Of a stretch of 64,000 nucleotides of DNA, positions 10,890 through 20,199 are shown in pieces. The stretch spans positions 1,426,001 to 1,490,000 of the forward strand of contig NZ_CP109131.1 of assembly GCF_035917995.1 (NCBI RefSeq), written 5' to 3'. Made by a program: the position numbers and the translations under genes. How positions within the stretch are numbered: the first letter of the stretch is position 1; each line of letters starts with the position of its first letter. The stretch is from Streptosporangium sp. NBC_01755. Its GTDB lineage: Bacteria; Actinomycetota; Actinomycetes; Streptosporangiales; Streptosporangiaceae. Under the pieces are notes generated by a model that made no database searches, had not been told where the DNA came from, and saw nothing but the letters and a program-made list of their open reading frames with translations.

Positions 10890-12005
10890 TCAAGGGCGCC
10901 AGATGAGGATGAGGGCGCAGTCGTCGTTGTGGCCCGCCGACATGGAGGCGACCAGGTTACGGGCACCGTCGCGGAACCCGGAGGGCACCAGGCGCTCGGC
11001 CTCCCCCAGCAGGCGGTCGAGGCCCGCGTCGATGTCGCGCCCCGGCTGCTCGATCAGGCCGTCGGTGTAGAGCATGAGCGCGTCCCCCTTGCGGAGCATC
11101 CCCTGGTCCGTCTCACAGTGCAGGTCGGGTACGACGCCGAGGACTACTCCCTTGGCCGTGGAGACCCGCCACGTTCCGGCGCCCGACTCGTACTTGACCG
11201 CCGGGGGGTGACCGGCCGAGGTGATGACGTACTCGCCCGTCACGAGGTTGAGCCGGAGGTGGACCGCGGTGACGAAGCCCTCGGCCTCGCGCTGGCGGTG
11301 CAGGTAGGTGTTGCAGGCGGGCAGGAAGGCGTCGACCGAGCCGAGCAGCCCGCCGAAGGTGCCCGACAGCAGCAGCGCCCGGGTACCCGCGTCGACGCCC
11401 TTGCCCGACACGTCGACCAGGGCGAGCTCCATCGTGTCACCCTCGCGGATGGAGACCAGGAAGTCGCCTCCGAAGGAGGATCCTCCGGCCTGCTTGAGCA
11501 CCACCTTGGAGCCCCACTCCTTGGGCAGCGGGGGCAGGTCGCTCTGGCTCTTGAGGCGGTCGCGCAGCTCCAGCAGCATCGCGTCGCCGCGCAGGCCCTG
11601 CACGCCGAGCTTGCCCCGGGTGCGGGCCATCAGCGCGGCCAGCACGGCGGTGAAACCGAAGGTGACCAGCAGGCCGGGACCGATGTAGTCCACCCCGCGC
11701 ACCACGGCCACGTAGATCAGCGAGGCCGCGACCGCGCACAGCAGCTTGACGAGGCTGTTCAGCCGGAGCTGGAGGCCCGCCATGAGGGTGATCGGGATCA
11801 TGAGAGCCGGGGAGAACCACTCCATGGACACTTTCGCGGCCAGCACACCGATCAACAGGGTCAGCAGGATCAGGGTGATGAGCAGGTTCCGGTCGCGCGC
11901 CAGGGGGCCGCGGCGCAGTAGACGCACCATGGGAACGAGAAGCGGGATGCGGACCAGGAATGCACGGAGCGCCGGGGGGAGCAGCGGCACCGGACGGGAA
12001 CTCAT
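10890..12005 (-). CDS. Membrane-anchored PP2C/SpoIIE-type serine/threonine phosphatase
   Basis: 371 residues. Hydrophobic helices occupy about residues 38-130 (LLITLILLTLLIGVLAAK, LLCAVAASLIYVAV, LLVTFGFTAVLAAL). The C-terminal PPM domain (about 165-371) contains the metal-site motifs GGDFLV, LVDVSGKGVDAG, SAGHPPAV, MLYTDGLIEQ and NDDCALILI. Such proteins dephosphorylate anti-anti-sigma factors or other phosphoserine targets and often take part in partner-switching during development. No anti-sigma or anti-anti-sigma gene is beside it. It ends 13 bases from the convergent response regulator and is divergent from the acetyltransferase gene. Confidence 0.9.
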   Translation of the reverse strand: MSSRPVPLLPPALRAFLVRIPLLVPMVRLLRRGPLARDRNLLITLILLTLLIGVLAAKVSMEWFSPALMIPITLMAGLQLRLNSLVKLLCAVAASLIYVAVVRGVDYIGPGLLVTFGFTAVLAALMARTRGKLGVQGLRGDAMLLELRDRLKSQSDLPPLPKEWGSKVVLKQAGGSSFGGDFLVSIREGDTMELALVDVSGKGVDAGTRALLLSGTFGGLLGSVDAFLPACNTYLHRQREAEGFVTAVHLRLNLVTGEYVITSAGHPPAVKYESGAGTWRVSTAKGVVLGVVPDLHCETDQGMLRKGDALMLYTDGLIEQPGRDIDAGLDRLLGEAERLVPSGFRDGARNLVASMSAGHNDDCALILIWRP

Positions 12006-12123
12006 GATGCGCCTGACTGTATCTGGCTATCCCCCCTTTAGGCGGCCAACTTGACCAATGCCTTGATCACTAAGCGTGGATATTAGCTGGCCGGAACTGT
12101 TTGTCCCATCTACCGTGTGAAAA

Positions 12124-13353
12124 ATGACTCTTAGCCTGCGTCCGATCACCGAAGCCGACTGGTCCGATTGGATGACCGTCGATGAGGAGGCGTTCGGCGC
12201 CCCCATCCCCCCGCACCGGGGGGAGCTGTACAGGGGCGTCACCGAGTTCGACCGCTCGCTCGGGGTGTTCGACGGCGATCTGCTCGTGGGCACCACGGCG
12301 GTGTGCAGTTTCACCATGACCGTACCCGGCGGCCCGATCCCGGTCGGCGGCGTCACCGCGGTCGGCGTGCTGCCCTCCCATCGCCGCCGGGGCGTCCTCT
12401 CCTCGCTGATGACCCGCCAGCTTTCCGACCTCCACGAGCGGGGTGAGGCGGTCGCCGCGCTCTACGCCTCCGAGGCCGCGATCTACGGGCGCTACGGCTA
12501 CGGCAGGGCCGCGGACAGCCTGGTCTTCCGGATCCCCACGGCGAAGGCGGCCTTCACCCGGCACGCCCCCGTCGATCCGGGCCTGCGGTTGCGCGTCGTC
12601 AGGCCCGCGGACGCCAGGGCCACCTTCGAGAAGGTCCACGAGTCGGCGCTCGACGAGCGTCCGGGACTGTACGCCCGCACGCCCGCACGCTGGAACTCGA
12701 CGCTGACCGACCACGAGGCCGACCAGGGCGGCGCCGGACCGTTGCGCGCCGTGATCGTCGAGGACGACGCCGGTCCGCGGGGCTACGCGCTCTTCAGGAT
12801 CAGGCAGAGCTGGACCGAGGACGACATCCCTGACGGCGAACTGCAGGTCAAGGAGCTGTTCGGTCTCGATCCCGCCGCCTATGCGCTGCTCTGGCGGCAC
12901 GTCCTGGACCGCGACCTGGTCTCGCAGGTCACCGCCGGGAACCGTCCCTCGGACGACCCGCTGATCCACTTGCTGGCCGAACCCCGCATGCTTCACGCGC
13001 GCTGGCTGGACGAGCTGTGGATCCGCGTCGTGGACGTCGAGCGGGCCCTTCCGGCCCGCGGCTACTCCGCGCCGGTGGACGTGGTGATCGAGGTCGAGGA
13101 CGACGTGTGCCGATGGAACGCGCGCCGCTGGCGGCTGACCGCCGACACCTCCGGCGCCCGCTGCCTGCCCTGCGACGACCCGGCCGACCTGGCGCTGCCC
13201 GTCTCCGTGCTGGGCGCGGCCTATCTGGGCGGGCGCCCGCTGGCGGCGCTGCGGGCGGCGGGGGCGGTACGCGAGTCGCGCGCCGGGGCCCTGCGGGAGC
13301 TGTCCACCGCGATGTCGTGGGATCCCGCCCCCTGGGGCGGCACGGTCTTCTGA
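12124..13353 (+). CDS. Eis-type GNAT N-acetyltransferase
   Basis: 409 residues matching the Eis architecture: N-terminal GNAT domain with the acetyl-CoA loop VGVLPSHRRRGVLSSLM, a second GNAT-like domain, and a C-terminal SCP2-like domain. The YGRYGYG segment contains the tyrosine that acts as general acid. The chain ends in phenylalanine, whose free carboxylate takes part in catalysis in Eis. Relatives acetylate several amines of aminoglycosides or lysines of proteins, and many actinomycetes carry such genes without known resistance roles. It stands alone, divergent from the phosphatase gene, and the intergenic region is AT-rich for this genome. Confidence 0.88.
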   Translation: MTLSLRPITEADWSDWMTVDEEAFGAPIPPHRGELYRGVTEFDRSLGVFDGDLLVGTTAVCSFTMTVPGGPIPVGGVTAVGVLPSHRRRGVLSSLMTRQLSDLHERGEAVAALYASEAAIYGRYGYGRAADSLVFRIPTAKAAFTRHAPVDPGLRLRVVRPADARATFEKVHESALDERPGLYARTPARWNSTLTDHEADQGGAGPLRAVIVEDDAGPRGYALFRIRQSWTEDDIPDGELQVKELFGLDPAAYALLWRHVLDRDLVSQVTAGNRPSDDPLIHLLAEPRMLHARWLDELWIRVVDVERALPARGYSAPVDVVIEVEDDVCRWNARRWRLTADTSGARCLPCDDPADLALPVSVLGAAYLGGRPLAALRAAGAVRESRAGALRELSTAMSWDPAPWGGTVF

Positions 13354-13535
13354 CCACGTCTTCTGAGCACGGCCGCAGCTGCCCGGCCCGCCGATCAGGT
13401 CGGGCCGGGCCGCGTACCCGGCCCGCCGATCAAGCCTGGCTGGATCAGACCGCGTCCGGATCAGGACGGCCCCGGAGTGGGCCCGCCCGGACGGGCCTGG
13501 CGGGCAGGACGGGCCTGGCGGGTTATGGTTGCGGC

Positions 13536-13682
13536 ATGGCACTGCAGAGCTTGCAGATCACCGCGATCACCGCGATGCGGGCGCGAGACGTCTCGCGCCC
13601 GACACCCGAGCAGCAGGAGAGCGCGGACCGCCGTCCCCTGCGCGACGAGACGCCCCACAAGGAGCCCACGCGCAAGCGGTGA
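13536..13682 (+). CDS. Small 48-residue hypothetical protein
   Basis: A short frame reading MALQSLQITAITAMRARDVS and continuing with a very polar, charged tail ending EPTRKR. It lies between two longer genes and ends three bases from the convergent rpiB. No strong ribosome site precedes the ATG (GGCGGGTT is weak). The upstream 13360-13530 stretch contains GC-rich short repeats, among them two copies each of CCCGGCCCGCCGATCA and GACGGGCCTGGCGGG, and no other gene. The amphipathic start is protein-like, but nothing identifies a family. Treat as tentative. Confidence 0.35.
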   Translation: MALQSLQITAITAMRARDVSRPTPEQQESADRRPLRDETPHKEPTRKR

Positions 13683-13685
13683 GGA

Positions 13686-14153
13686 CTACGGCAGCGGCGG
13701 GAGCTGGCCGATGGTCTCGTACGAGGTGAGCTGTGCGATCCGGCGGTTGTGGCGCTCGGCCCCGGAGTACGAGGTGTTGAGGAAGACCTCGACGAACCGG
13801 GTCGCCTCCTCCTCCGTGTGCATCCGCGCGCCGACGCCGACGACGTTGGCGTTGTTGTGCTCGCGGGCGAGCCTGGCGGTCTCCTCGCTCCAGGCCAGGG
13901 CGGCGCGGACGCCGCGCACCTTGTTCGCCGCGATCTGCTCGCCGTTGCCCGAACCGCCGATGACGACCCCCAGGCTGCCCGGGTCCTCCACGACGCCCTG
14001 GGCCGCGCGCAGCACGAACGGCGGGTAGTCGTCCTCCGCGTCGTAGAAGGAGGGACCGCAGTCCACGACCTCGTGGCCGTGCTCCTTCAGCCAGGAGACG
14101 ATGTGGTTTTTGAGCTCATAGCCGGCATGGTCGGCACCGATGTAGACGCGCAC
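13686..14153 (-). CDS. rpiB: Ribose-5-phosphate isomerase B
   Basis: 155 residues, full length for RpiB. MRVYIGADHAGYELK provides the phosphate- and substrate-binding start, GGSGNGEQIAANK the catalytic loop region, and NNANVVGVGARMH the conserved core. The enzyme interconverts ribose 5-phosphate and ribulose 5-phosphate in the non-oxidative pentose phosphate pathway. Actinobacteria generally rely on RpiB rather than RpiA. It sits between a small hypothetical frame and the divergent def gene. From memory, its position a few genes before the Rv2466c-like gene and pepN matches the mycobacterial order. Confidence 0.95.
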   Translation of the reverse strand: MRVYIGADHAGYELKNHIVSWLKEHGHEVVDCGPSFYDAEDDYPPFVLRAAQGVVEDPGSLGVVIGGSGNGEQIAANKVRGVRAALAWSEETARLAREHNNANVVGVGARMHTEEEATRFVEVFLNTSYSGAERHNRRIAQLTSYETIGQLPPLP

Positions 14154-14250
14154 TCACACAGTTTCGCAGGTGTGCGCGGGCGGCTTCACTCGGCCCCGGC
14201 TAGAGTAACAGTCCCTATGCTCACACAACCCTTACAAGAGAGAACCTCAC

Positions 14251-14739
14251 ATGCGTGACATCCGAGTGGTCGGTGACCCCGTCCTGCGCACGCCCGCCGA
14301 GCCGATCACCGACTTCGACCGTGATCTGCGACGCATGATCGACGAGATGTTCGACGTGATGTACGCCGCGCAGGGCGTCGGCCTGGCAGGCCCGCAGATC
14401 GGCGTGTCGAAAAGGATCTTCGTCTACGACTGCAGCAACCGCAAGGGGCACGTGATCAACCCTGAGCTGACCGTGGACGACGACTCCGAGGTCCTCGACG
14501 AGGAGGGCTGCCTTTCCGTTCCCAGCCGCGAGACCGGCACCCCGCTCTACGCCAGAACGCCCCGGGCCGCCGGCGTGACGATAAGCGGCCTGGATCGGCT
14601 GGGGCGACCGATCCGGGTCAGGGCCCGCGGCCTGCTGGCACGCTGCTTCCAGCACGAGACCGACCACCTCGACGGCATGCTCTACGTGGACCGGCTGGCC
14701 AAGGACGCCGCCAGGAAGGTCCTGCTCCAGGCACCCTGA
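14251..14739 (+). CDS. def: Peptide deformylase
   Basis: 162 residues with the three signature motifs in order: GVGLAGPQIG (43-51), EGCLS (C87) and QHETDHLDG (H135, H139). C87 and the two histidines bind the catalytic metal and E136 is the base. The enzyme removes the formyl group from the initiator methionine of new proteins. The ATG has a weak AGAGAG ribosome site. Its 3' end is duplicated just downstream (see the repeat entry). Actinomycetes often carry several def paralogues, so this need not be the only copy. Confidence 0.95.
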   Translation: MRDIRVVGDPVLRTPAEPITDFDRDLRRMIDEMFDVMYAAQGVGLAGPQIGVSKRIFVYDCSNRKGHVINPELTVDDDSEVLDEEGCLSVPSRETGTPLYARTPRAAGVTISGLDRLGRPIRVRARGLLARCFQHETDHLDGMLYVDRLAKDAARKVLLQAP

Positions 14740-14822
14740 TCCGGTGGGGCGGCACGTGGGTGCGTCCCCCCAGACCGGGGTGGCGTCCGGCACCTGCTCC
14801 AGGCACCCTGACCCGGTGGGGC
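14721..14822. repeat. Partial duplication of the def 3' end
   Basis: The 30-bp stretch beginning CCTGCTCCAGGCACCCTGAT (14721-14750), which contains the last codons and the stop of def, recurs at 14793-14822 with a single change. The offset is 72 bp. The second copy is outside any gene and looks like a recent slippage or duplication scar. Confidence 0.85.
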
Positions 14823-14859
14823 TGCCCGGGTCGGGTGCGGAGGTCCTCGCCCGACGCCC

Positions 14860-16269
14860 TCAGAGCTGGATTGCCTTGATCTCCAGATACTCCTCAAGGC
14901 CGAACTCACCCAGCTCGCGGCCGAGGCCCGACTGCTTGTAGCCGCCGAAGGGGGCTCGCGGATTGAACCGGCCACCGTTGATCGCCACCTGGCCGGTGCG
15001 CAGCCGTCGCGCGACCTCGATCGCGCGCTGCTCACCACCCGCCCACACCGCGCCGGCCAGGCCGTACCGCGTGCCGTTGGCGATGGCGACGGCCTCGTCC
15101 TCACCCCGGGTGTAGGGGATGATCGTGAGGACCGGGCCGAAGATCTCCTCCTGCTCGATCACCATCCCCGGCTCCACCCCGGCGAACACGGTGGGCTCGA
15201 CGTAGAAACCGCGATCCATCGGCCGGTCGGTGCCTCCGGCGACCAGCCGTGCGCCCTCCTCCTGGCCCCGGTTGATGTAGCGGACCACCCGGTCACGCTG
15301 GGCCGCCGACACGAGCGGGCCGAGCCGGGTCGCCTCGTCGAAGGGGTCGCCGACCGTGTATCTCCGCGCGGCCTCGACAGCGAGCAGGACCGCCTCGTCG
15401 TACTGGTCCCGGTGGACGATCATGCGGGTCCAGGCGGAACAGGTCTGGCCGGAGTTGAGGAAGGCGTTGGCCACCGTCGCCTCGGTCGCCACCGGAAGAT
15501 CGGCGTCCGGCAGGACCAGGCTGGCGGACTTGCCACCGAGCTCCAGGGCCACCCGCTTGATCGTCTCGGCCGCGAGCGAGGCGACCCGGCGCCCGGCCCC
15601 GGTGGAGCCGGTGAACGACACCATGTCCACCTCCGGGTGGGTGACCAGGGCCTCACCCACCACCGGGCCGTAGCCGCTGAGCATGTTGAAGACCCCGGCG
15701 GGCAACCCGACCTCGTCGAGGATCCCGGCGAGCGCGAAGGCCGCCAGCGGCGCCACCTCGCTGGGCTTCAGCACGACGGTGCAGCCCGCGGCGAGCGCGG
15801 CGCCCACCTTGCAGACGACCTGGTGGAGAGGGTAGTTCCAGGGGGTGATGGCGGCGACCACCCCGACCGGCTCCCTGAAGACGCGGGAGTTGCCGACCTG
15901 CCCGCCCTCGAAGTCGTAGGTCTCGGCCAGTTGGGCGTAGGAGGCCAGCACCCCGGCCGGCATCAGTGTCTGCACCCTCATCGCCACGCCGTACGGCGCG
16001 CCCATGTCCGTGGCGATGATCCTGGCTATCTGATCGGAGCGTTCTCGTATCAGCTCGGCGGCGGCGGCGAGGATCCGGCCTCGCTCGGCGGGGGGCGTCG
16101 TGGACCAGGAGGGGAAAGCCTCGCGTGCGGCGGCCACGGCGACCTCGACGTCGGCGGGCACCCCGGCGGGCACCCTGTCGATCAGCTCCTCGGTCGCCGG
16201 ATTGATCACGTCGATGCTCTCGCCCGACGCGGAGGGCTGCCAGGCTCCGTTCAGATAAAGGTGACGCAT
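14860..16269 (-). CDS. NAD(P)-dependent aldehyde dehydrogenase
   Basis: 469 residues, standard ALDH length. Landmarks are the cofactor stretch ITPWNYPL, the [11 protein letters not shown] loop, the general base in LELGGKS, the catalytic Cys277 in [11 protein letters not shown], and the EEIFGPVL closing region. It oxidises an aldehyde to the acid. The substrate cannot be read from sequence, although the GQTCSAWTR form is common in broad-range ALDHs of actinomycetes. I chose the ATG behind GATGAGAGGC; a frame of 55 more codons upstream is open but lacks protein character. It is monocistronic and convergent with def. Confidence 0.93.
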   Translation of the reverse strand: MRHLYLNGAWQPSASGESIDVINPATEELIDRVPAGVPADVEVAVAAAREAFPSWSTTPPAERGRILAAAAELIRERSDQIARIIATDMGAPYGVAMRVQTLMPAGVLASYAQLAETYDFEGGQVGNSRVFREPVGVVAAITPWNYPLHQVVCKVGAALAAGCTVVLKPSEVAPLAAFALAGILDEVGLPAGVFNMLSGYGPVVGEALVTHPEVDMVSFTGSTGAGRRVASLAAETIKRVALELGGKSASLVLPDADLPVATEATVANAFLNSGQTCSAWTRMIVHRDQYDEAVLLAVEAARRYTVGDPFDEATRLGPLVSAAQRDRVVRYINRGQEEGARLVAGGTDRPMDRGFYVEPTVFAGVEPGMVIEQEEIFGPVLTIIPYTRGEDEAVAIANGTRYGLAGAVWAGGEQRAIEVARRLRTGQVAINGGRFNPRAPFGGYKQSGLGRELGEFGLEEYLEIKAIQL

Positions 16270-16530
16270 GCCTCTCATCCTTGCGTGCGTGCCGTTCCTT
16301 CGCGAGGGCGCGGCGGGTGCGGCGAGCGGACGGAGATCACCGTTACCCGAGAGCTCAGTCGTGATTCCACTGGTCACGGCACCTGGTCTGACGTCTTCCG
16401 GCTCCCGGCCTACGGCGCAGGTGCGGCCTGACACACCCTGCCCTCCCCACCTTCCCTGCCCACCGCGGTCGCGCGCGGCGGGCGGGGAAGGCGGGGAAGG
16501 CAGGGAAGGCGGAGAGGATTGAGCCGCGGA

Positions 16531-17151
16531 TCAGTCGAAGATCGGGCGCCGGTCCCTGGAGCGCTTGAGCTCGAAGAATCCGTCGGTGGCCGCGACCAGG
16601 CGTACCCCGTCCCAGAGCTTGCCGGCGTCCTCGCCCTTGGGCGCGGGCGAGATGACCGGGCCGAAGAAGGCGACGCCCTCGACCGAGATCACCGGGGTGC
16701 CGACCTCCTGGCCGACCCGCTCGATGCCGTCGTTGTGCGAGGCGCGCAGGGCCTCATCGAACTCCTCGGAGTCCATCGCGTCGGCGAACGCGCGGTCGAG
16801 CCCGGCGGCCTCCAGGGCCTCCTCGACGGTCTCGCGGAGCGTGTCAAGCTCCTTGGCCCTGCCCTGGTTGTGAAAGCGGGTGCCAAGCTCGGTGTAGAGG
16901 CGGCCCACCGTCTCGGAGTCGCACTTCTCCTGCACGGCGGTGACAACCCGGACCGGGCCGATGGCCAGAGCGATCATCTCGCGGTATCCGTCCGGGACCT
17001 CCTTGCCCTCGTTCAGCACGTTGAGGCTCATGATGTGCCAGCGCGGCTCGATCGGCCGCACCTTCTCCACTTCCAGCAGCCACCGAGAGGTCATCCACGC
17101 GAACGGGCAGAAGGGATCAAACCAGAGGTCAACGGGGGTTCGCTCAGTCAT
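16531..17151 (-). CDS. DsbA-family oxidoreductase (Rv2466c/mycothiol nitroreductase-like)
   Basis: 206 residues with a thioredoxin-type core and helical insertion. The active-site region reads VDLWFDPFCPFAWMTSRWLL, closely matching the Rv2466c family, and GTPVISVEG supplies the cis-proline loop. Rv2466c uses a Cys-Pro-Trp-Cys site with mycothiol; here it is Cys-Pro-Phe-Ala, so only one thiol remains. That suggests a monothiol, glutaredoxin-like mechanism or a transferase role. The start follows GAGAAG. The gene is divergent from pepN across 220 bases, the same neighbours as I recall in M. tuberculosis. Confidence 0.87.
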   Translation of the reverse strand: MTERTPVDLWFDPFCPFAWMTSRWLLEVEKVRPIEPRWHIMSLNVLNEGKEVPDGYREMIALAIGPVRVVTAVQEKCDSETVGRLYTELGTRFHNQGRAKELDTLRETVEEALEAAGLDRAFADAMDSEEFDEALRASHNDGIERVGQEVGTPVISVEGVAFFGPVISPAPKGEDAGKLWDGVRLVAATDGFFELKRSRDRRPIFD

Positions 17152-17371
17152 CTTCTCGGCTTCCTGGTCGTAAGGCTTCGTCGGTAGCGACAACTCGGAC
17201 GGCAGAGTTCCCTATTCCATGGGTGGATTAATACCTTGACATGCAGCTTTATCCTCAGATCTAGTGATCAACCCGCAGGCTGTTCCAACGCCGCGCGTCG
17301 TGGCCTTACGTGGCAGGATTCAGTCACCCCTTAGCAACGGAGCGGGGGGAAGTTGTGAAGAGGGAGCGGTA

Positions 17372-19939
17372 GTGGCAGGCAATCTGACCCGTGACGAGGC
17401 GCGCGAGCGCGCACGGCTGCTCAGCGTGCAGTCCTATGCGGTGGAGCTCGACCTGACCGAGGGTGAGGAGCGCTTCGAGAGCGTCACCACGGTCCGCTTC
17501 ACCAGCACCCGCCCGGGTGCCGAGACATTCATCGACCTGGCCGGCGCGAAGGTGCGCAAGGCCGTCCTGAACGGCGTCGAACTGGACCCGAGCGGCTACG
17601 ACCCGGAGACCGGGCGGCTGCCGCTGCCGGGTCTGGCCGAGAGCAACGAACTGCAGGTGGACGCCGACTGCTCCTACACCCGCACCGGCGAGGGCCTGCA
17701 CCGCTTCGTCGATCCGGTCGACAAGAGTGTCTACCTGTACAGCCAGTTCGAGACCGCGGACGCGCACCGGATGTACGCCTGCTTCGACCAGCCCGACCTG
17801 AAGGCCACCTTCGAGCTGACCGTGCTCGCGCCGTCCCACTGGGAGGTCATCTCCAACGCGGCGCCCGACTCGGCTGAGGAGCTGGCGGAGTACCACGGCA
17901 AGCACGGCGCGCTCCAGGCGGCCAAGCGCTGGCACTTCCCGCCCACCCCGGTGATGTCGACCTACATCACCGCCCTGTGCGCCGGGCCGTACCACAAGGT
18001 GACCTCCGAGCACGACGGCATCCCGCTGGGCCTGTACTGCCGGGCCTCGCTCGCCGAACACCTCGACCCGGAGAACATCTTCGAGGTGACCCGGCAGGGC
18101 TTCGACTTCTTCCACGAGGTCTTCGACGTCCGCTACCCGTTCGGGAAGTACGACCAGCTCTTCGTCCCCGAGTTCAACGCCGGGGCGATGGAGAACGCGG
18201 GCTGCGTGACCTTCCTGGAGGACTACGTCTTCCGTTCGCGCGTCACCGACGCGATGATCGAGCGCCGCGCCGAGACGATCCTGCACGAGATGGCGCACAT
18301 GTGGTTCGGTGACCTGGTCACCATGCGCTGGTGGGACGACCTGTGGCTGAACGAGTCGTTCGCCACCTACGCCTCGGTGCTCTGCCAGGCCGAGGCCACC
18401 CGCTGGGGCCAGGGCGCGTGGACGACCTTCGCCAACGTCGAGAAGTCCTGGGCCTACCGCCAGGACCAGCTGCCCTCGACCCACCCGATCGCCGCCGACA
18501 TCGTCGACATGCACGCGGTCGAGGTCAACTTCGACGGGATCACCTACGCCAAGGGCGCCTCGGTCCTCAAGCAGCTCGTCGCCTACGTGGGGCTGGACAA
18601 CTTCCTGGCCGGGGTCCGCGACTACTTCCGTGAGCACGCCTGGGGCAACACCACGCTCGCGGACCTGCTCGGCGCGCTGGAGCACACCTCGGGGCGCGAC
18701 CTGTCCTCCTGGTCGAAGGAGTGGCTGGAGACCTCCTGGGTCAACACGCTGCGCCCGTCGTTCACCACCGACCCCGAGGGCCGTTTCAGCGATTTCGAGG
18801 TGCTCCAGGAGGCCCCTGCCGACTACCCGACGCTGCGCTCGCACCGCGTGGCCATCGGCCTGTACTCCCTGCGGGACGACGAACTGGTCCGCGTGAGGCG
18901 GGTCGAGCTGGACGTGGTCGGTGCGCGCACGGCGGTGGCCGAGCTGGTCGGCGAGGTCCAGCCGGATCTGATCTTGATCAACGATGACGATCTGACCTAT
19001 GCCAAGGTCAGGCTCGACGAGCGGTCGCTGCAGACCGTGGTGAACGGCGGCATCGGCAAGTTCACCGAGTCCCTGCCCCGTGCACTGTGCTGGTCGGCCG
19101 CCTGGGACATGACCCGCGACGCCGAGATGTCCGCCCGCGACTACCTCGCCCTGGTCGTCTCCGGGGTCAAGTCGATCACCGACATCACGGTCACCCAGAC
19201 CGTACTCCGCCAGACCCGCCTGGCCATCCAGCAGTACGCCGACCCCGCCTGGCGCGACCAGGGCATGGCCCGGCTGACCTCCGCGCTGCGCGACCTGGTC
19301 GTGGGCGCCGGGCCCGGCTCCGACCACCAGCTCGCCTACCTGAACGCACTGGCGGCCACGGCCACCTCCACCGAGGACCTGGCGTTCCTGAAGGGGCTGC
19401 TGGACGGTGAGACCGTGCTCGACGGCCTCACCGTCGACACCGACCTGCGTTGGACACTGACCGGCGCCCTGGTCTCCGGTGGCCTGCTCGGCGAGGAGGA
19501 CATCGCTCAGGAGCTGCTGCGCGACGCCACCGCGGCGGGCGAGCGCTCCGCCGCGCTCTCCCGTGCCTCGATCCCGACGGCGCAGGGCAAGGTGAACGCC
19601 TGGACGGCGATCACCGAGGGCAAGCTGAGCGGCGCGCTGCTCCGCTCGACGATCGTCGGCTTCATGGATCCGCGCCATCCGGAGCTGCTGGAGCCGTACG
19701 TGGCGAAGTACTTCGAGGAGATCGGCAGGATCTGGAAGTCCTGGACCTCCGACAGCGCCCAGAACTTCGCCAACGGCTGCTACCCGGCTCTGGCCATCTT
19801 GCCCGAGACGGTTGCCAGGACCCAGGACTTCATCTCGTCCGACCAGCCGCCGCACGCCCTGCGGCGGCTGCTGCTCGAGGGCGCCGACGGTATCAGCCGC
19901 GCCCTGCGCGCCCAGGCCAAGGACGCCTCCGCGAGCTGA
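17372..19939 (+). CDS. pepN: Aminopeptidase N (M1 zinc metallopeptidase)
   Basis: 855 residues from a GTG behind AGGGAG. Signatures are the exopeptidase motif GAMEN (271-275) and the zinc site H305-E-x-x-H309 with E328 at the standard 18-residue spacing (HEMAHMW, then LWLNESF). The C-terminal about 350 residues match the ERAP1-like helical domain. The enzyme removes N-terminal residues from peptides in the cytoplasm, since no signal peptide is seen. A frame extending 36 codons further upstream lacks a ribosome site and is not conserved-looking. A long perfect hairpin follows the stop. Confidence 0.96.
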   Translation: MAGNLTRDEARERARLLSVQSYAVELDLTEGEERFESVTTVRFTSTRPGAETFIDLAGAKVRKAVLNGVELDPSGYDPETGRLPLPGLAESNELQVDADCSYTRTGEGLHRFVDPVDKSVYLYSQFETADAHRMYACFDQPDLKATFELTVLAPSHWEVISNAAPDSAEELAEYHGKHGALQAAKRWHFPPTPVMSTYITALCAGPYHKVTSEHDGIPLGLYCRASLAEHLDPENIFEVTRQGFDFFHEVFDVRYPFGKYDQLFVPEFNAGAMENAGCVTFLEDYVFRSRVTDAMIERRAETILHEMAHMWFGDLVTMRWWDDLWLNESFATYASVLCQAEATRWGQGAWTTFANVEKSWAYRQDQLPSTHPIAADIVDMHAVEVNFDGITYAKGASVLKQLVAYVGLDNFLAGVRDYFREHAWGNTTLADLLGALEHTSGRDLSSWSKEWLETSWVNTLRPSFTTDPEGRFSDFEVLQEAPADYPTLRSHRVAIGLYSLRDDELVRVRRVELDVVGARTAVAELVGEVQPDLILINDDDLTYAKVRLDERSLQTVVNGGIGKFTESLPRALCWSAAWDMTRDAEMSARDYLALVVSGVKSITDITVTQTVLRQTRLAIQQYADPAWRDQGMARLTSALRDLVVGAGPGSDHQLAYLNALAATATSTEDLAFLKGLLDGETVLDGLTVDTDLRWTLTGALVSGGLLGEEDIAQELLRDATAAGERSAALSRASIPTAQGKVNAWTAITEGKLSGALLRSTIVGFMDPRHPELLEPYVAKYFEEIGRIWKSWTSDSAQNFANGCYPALAILPETVARTQDFISSDQPPHALRRLLLEGADGISRALRAQAKDASAS

Positions 19940-19951
19940 CCCCCGCGGAGA

Positions 19952-19996
19952 CCGGACGGATACCCCTCGCCGTGACGGCGAGGGGTATCCGTCCGG
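19952..19996 (+). terminator. Perfect 20-bp terminator hairpin after pepN
   Basis: Arms CCGGACGGATACCCCTCGCC (19952-19971) and its exact complement (19977-19996) with loop GTGAC. It begins 12 bases after the pepN stop. The stem is unusually long and perfect, but no T run follows. Confidence 0.9.
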
Positions 19997-20199
19997 CACG
20001 CCTTCACGGGCCGCCGGGGCCACGCGGCCCTGAGCACCTCGAGGCGAACACTGGTAGAGATAGGTGTTAACCGCAAGAAACGCCCCGTGTCCGGCTCCGT
20101 ATCGACAGCAGTCCCTTCATTCGCCGGTTGTCGAATCCTCGGTGGGTGTGGAGGCCCCGGGCACCGGCCCCGGGAAGAAAGTCAAGAGAGGGTAATCCC

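Noticed and set aside
12070..13542. Minus-strand 490-codon frame opposite the Eis gene
   Set aside because: Pro/Arg/Gly-rich shadow; the plus strand has GNAT motifs.
17324..20023. A minus-strand open frame of 899 codons opposite pepN
   Set aside because: pepN with GAMEN and HExxH is certain on the plus strand; the antisense frame has no motif.
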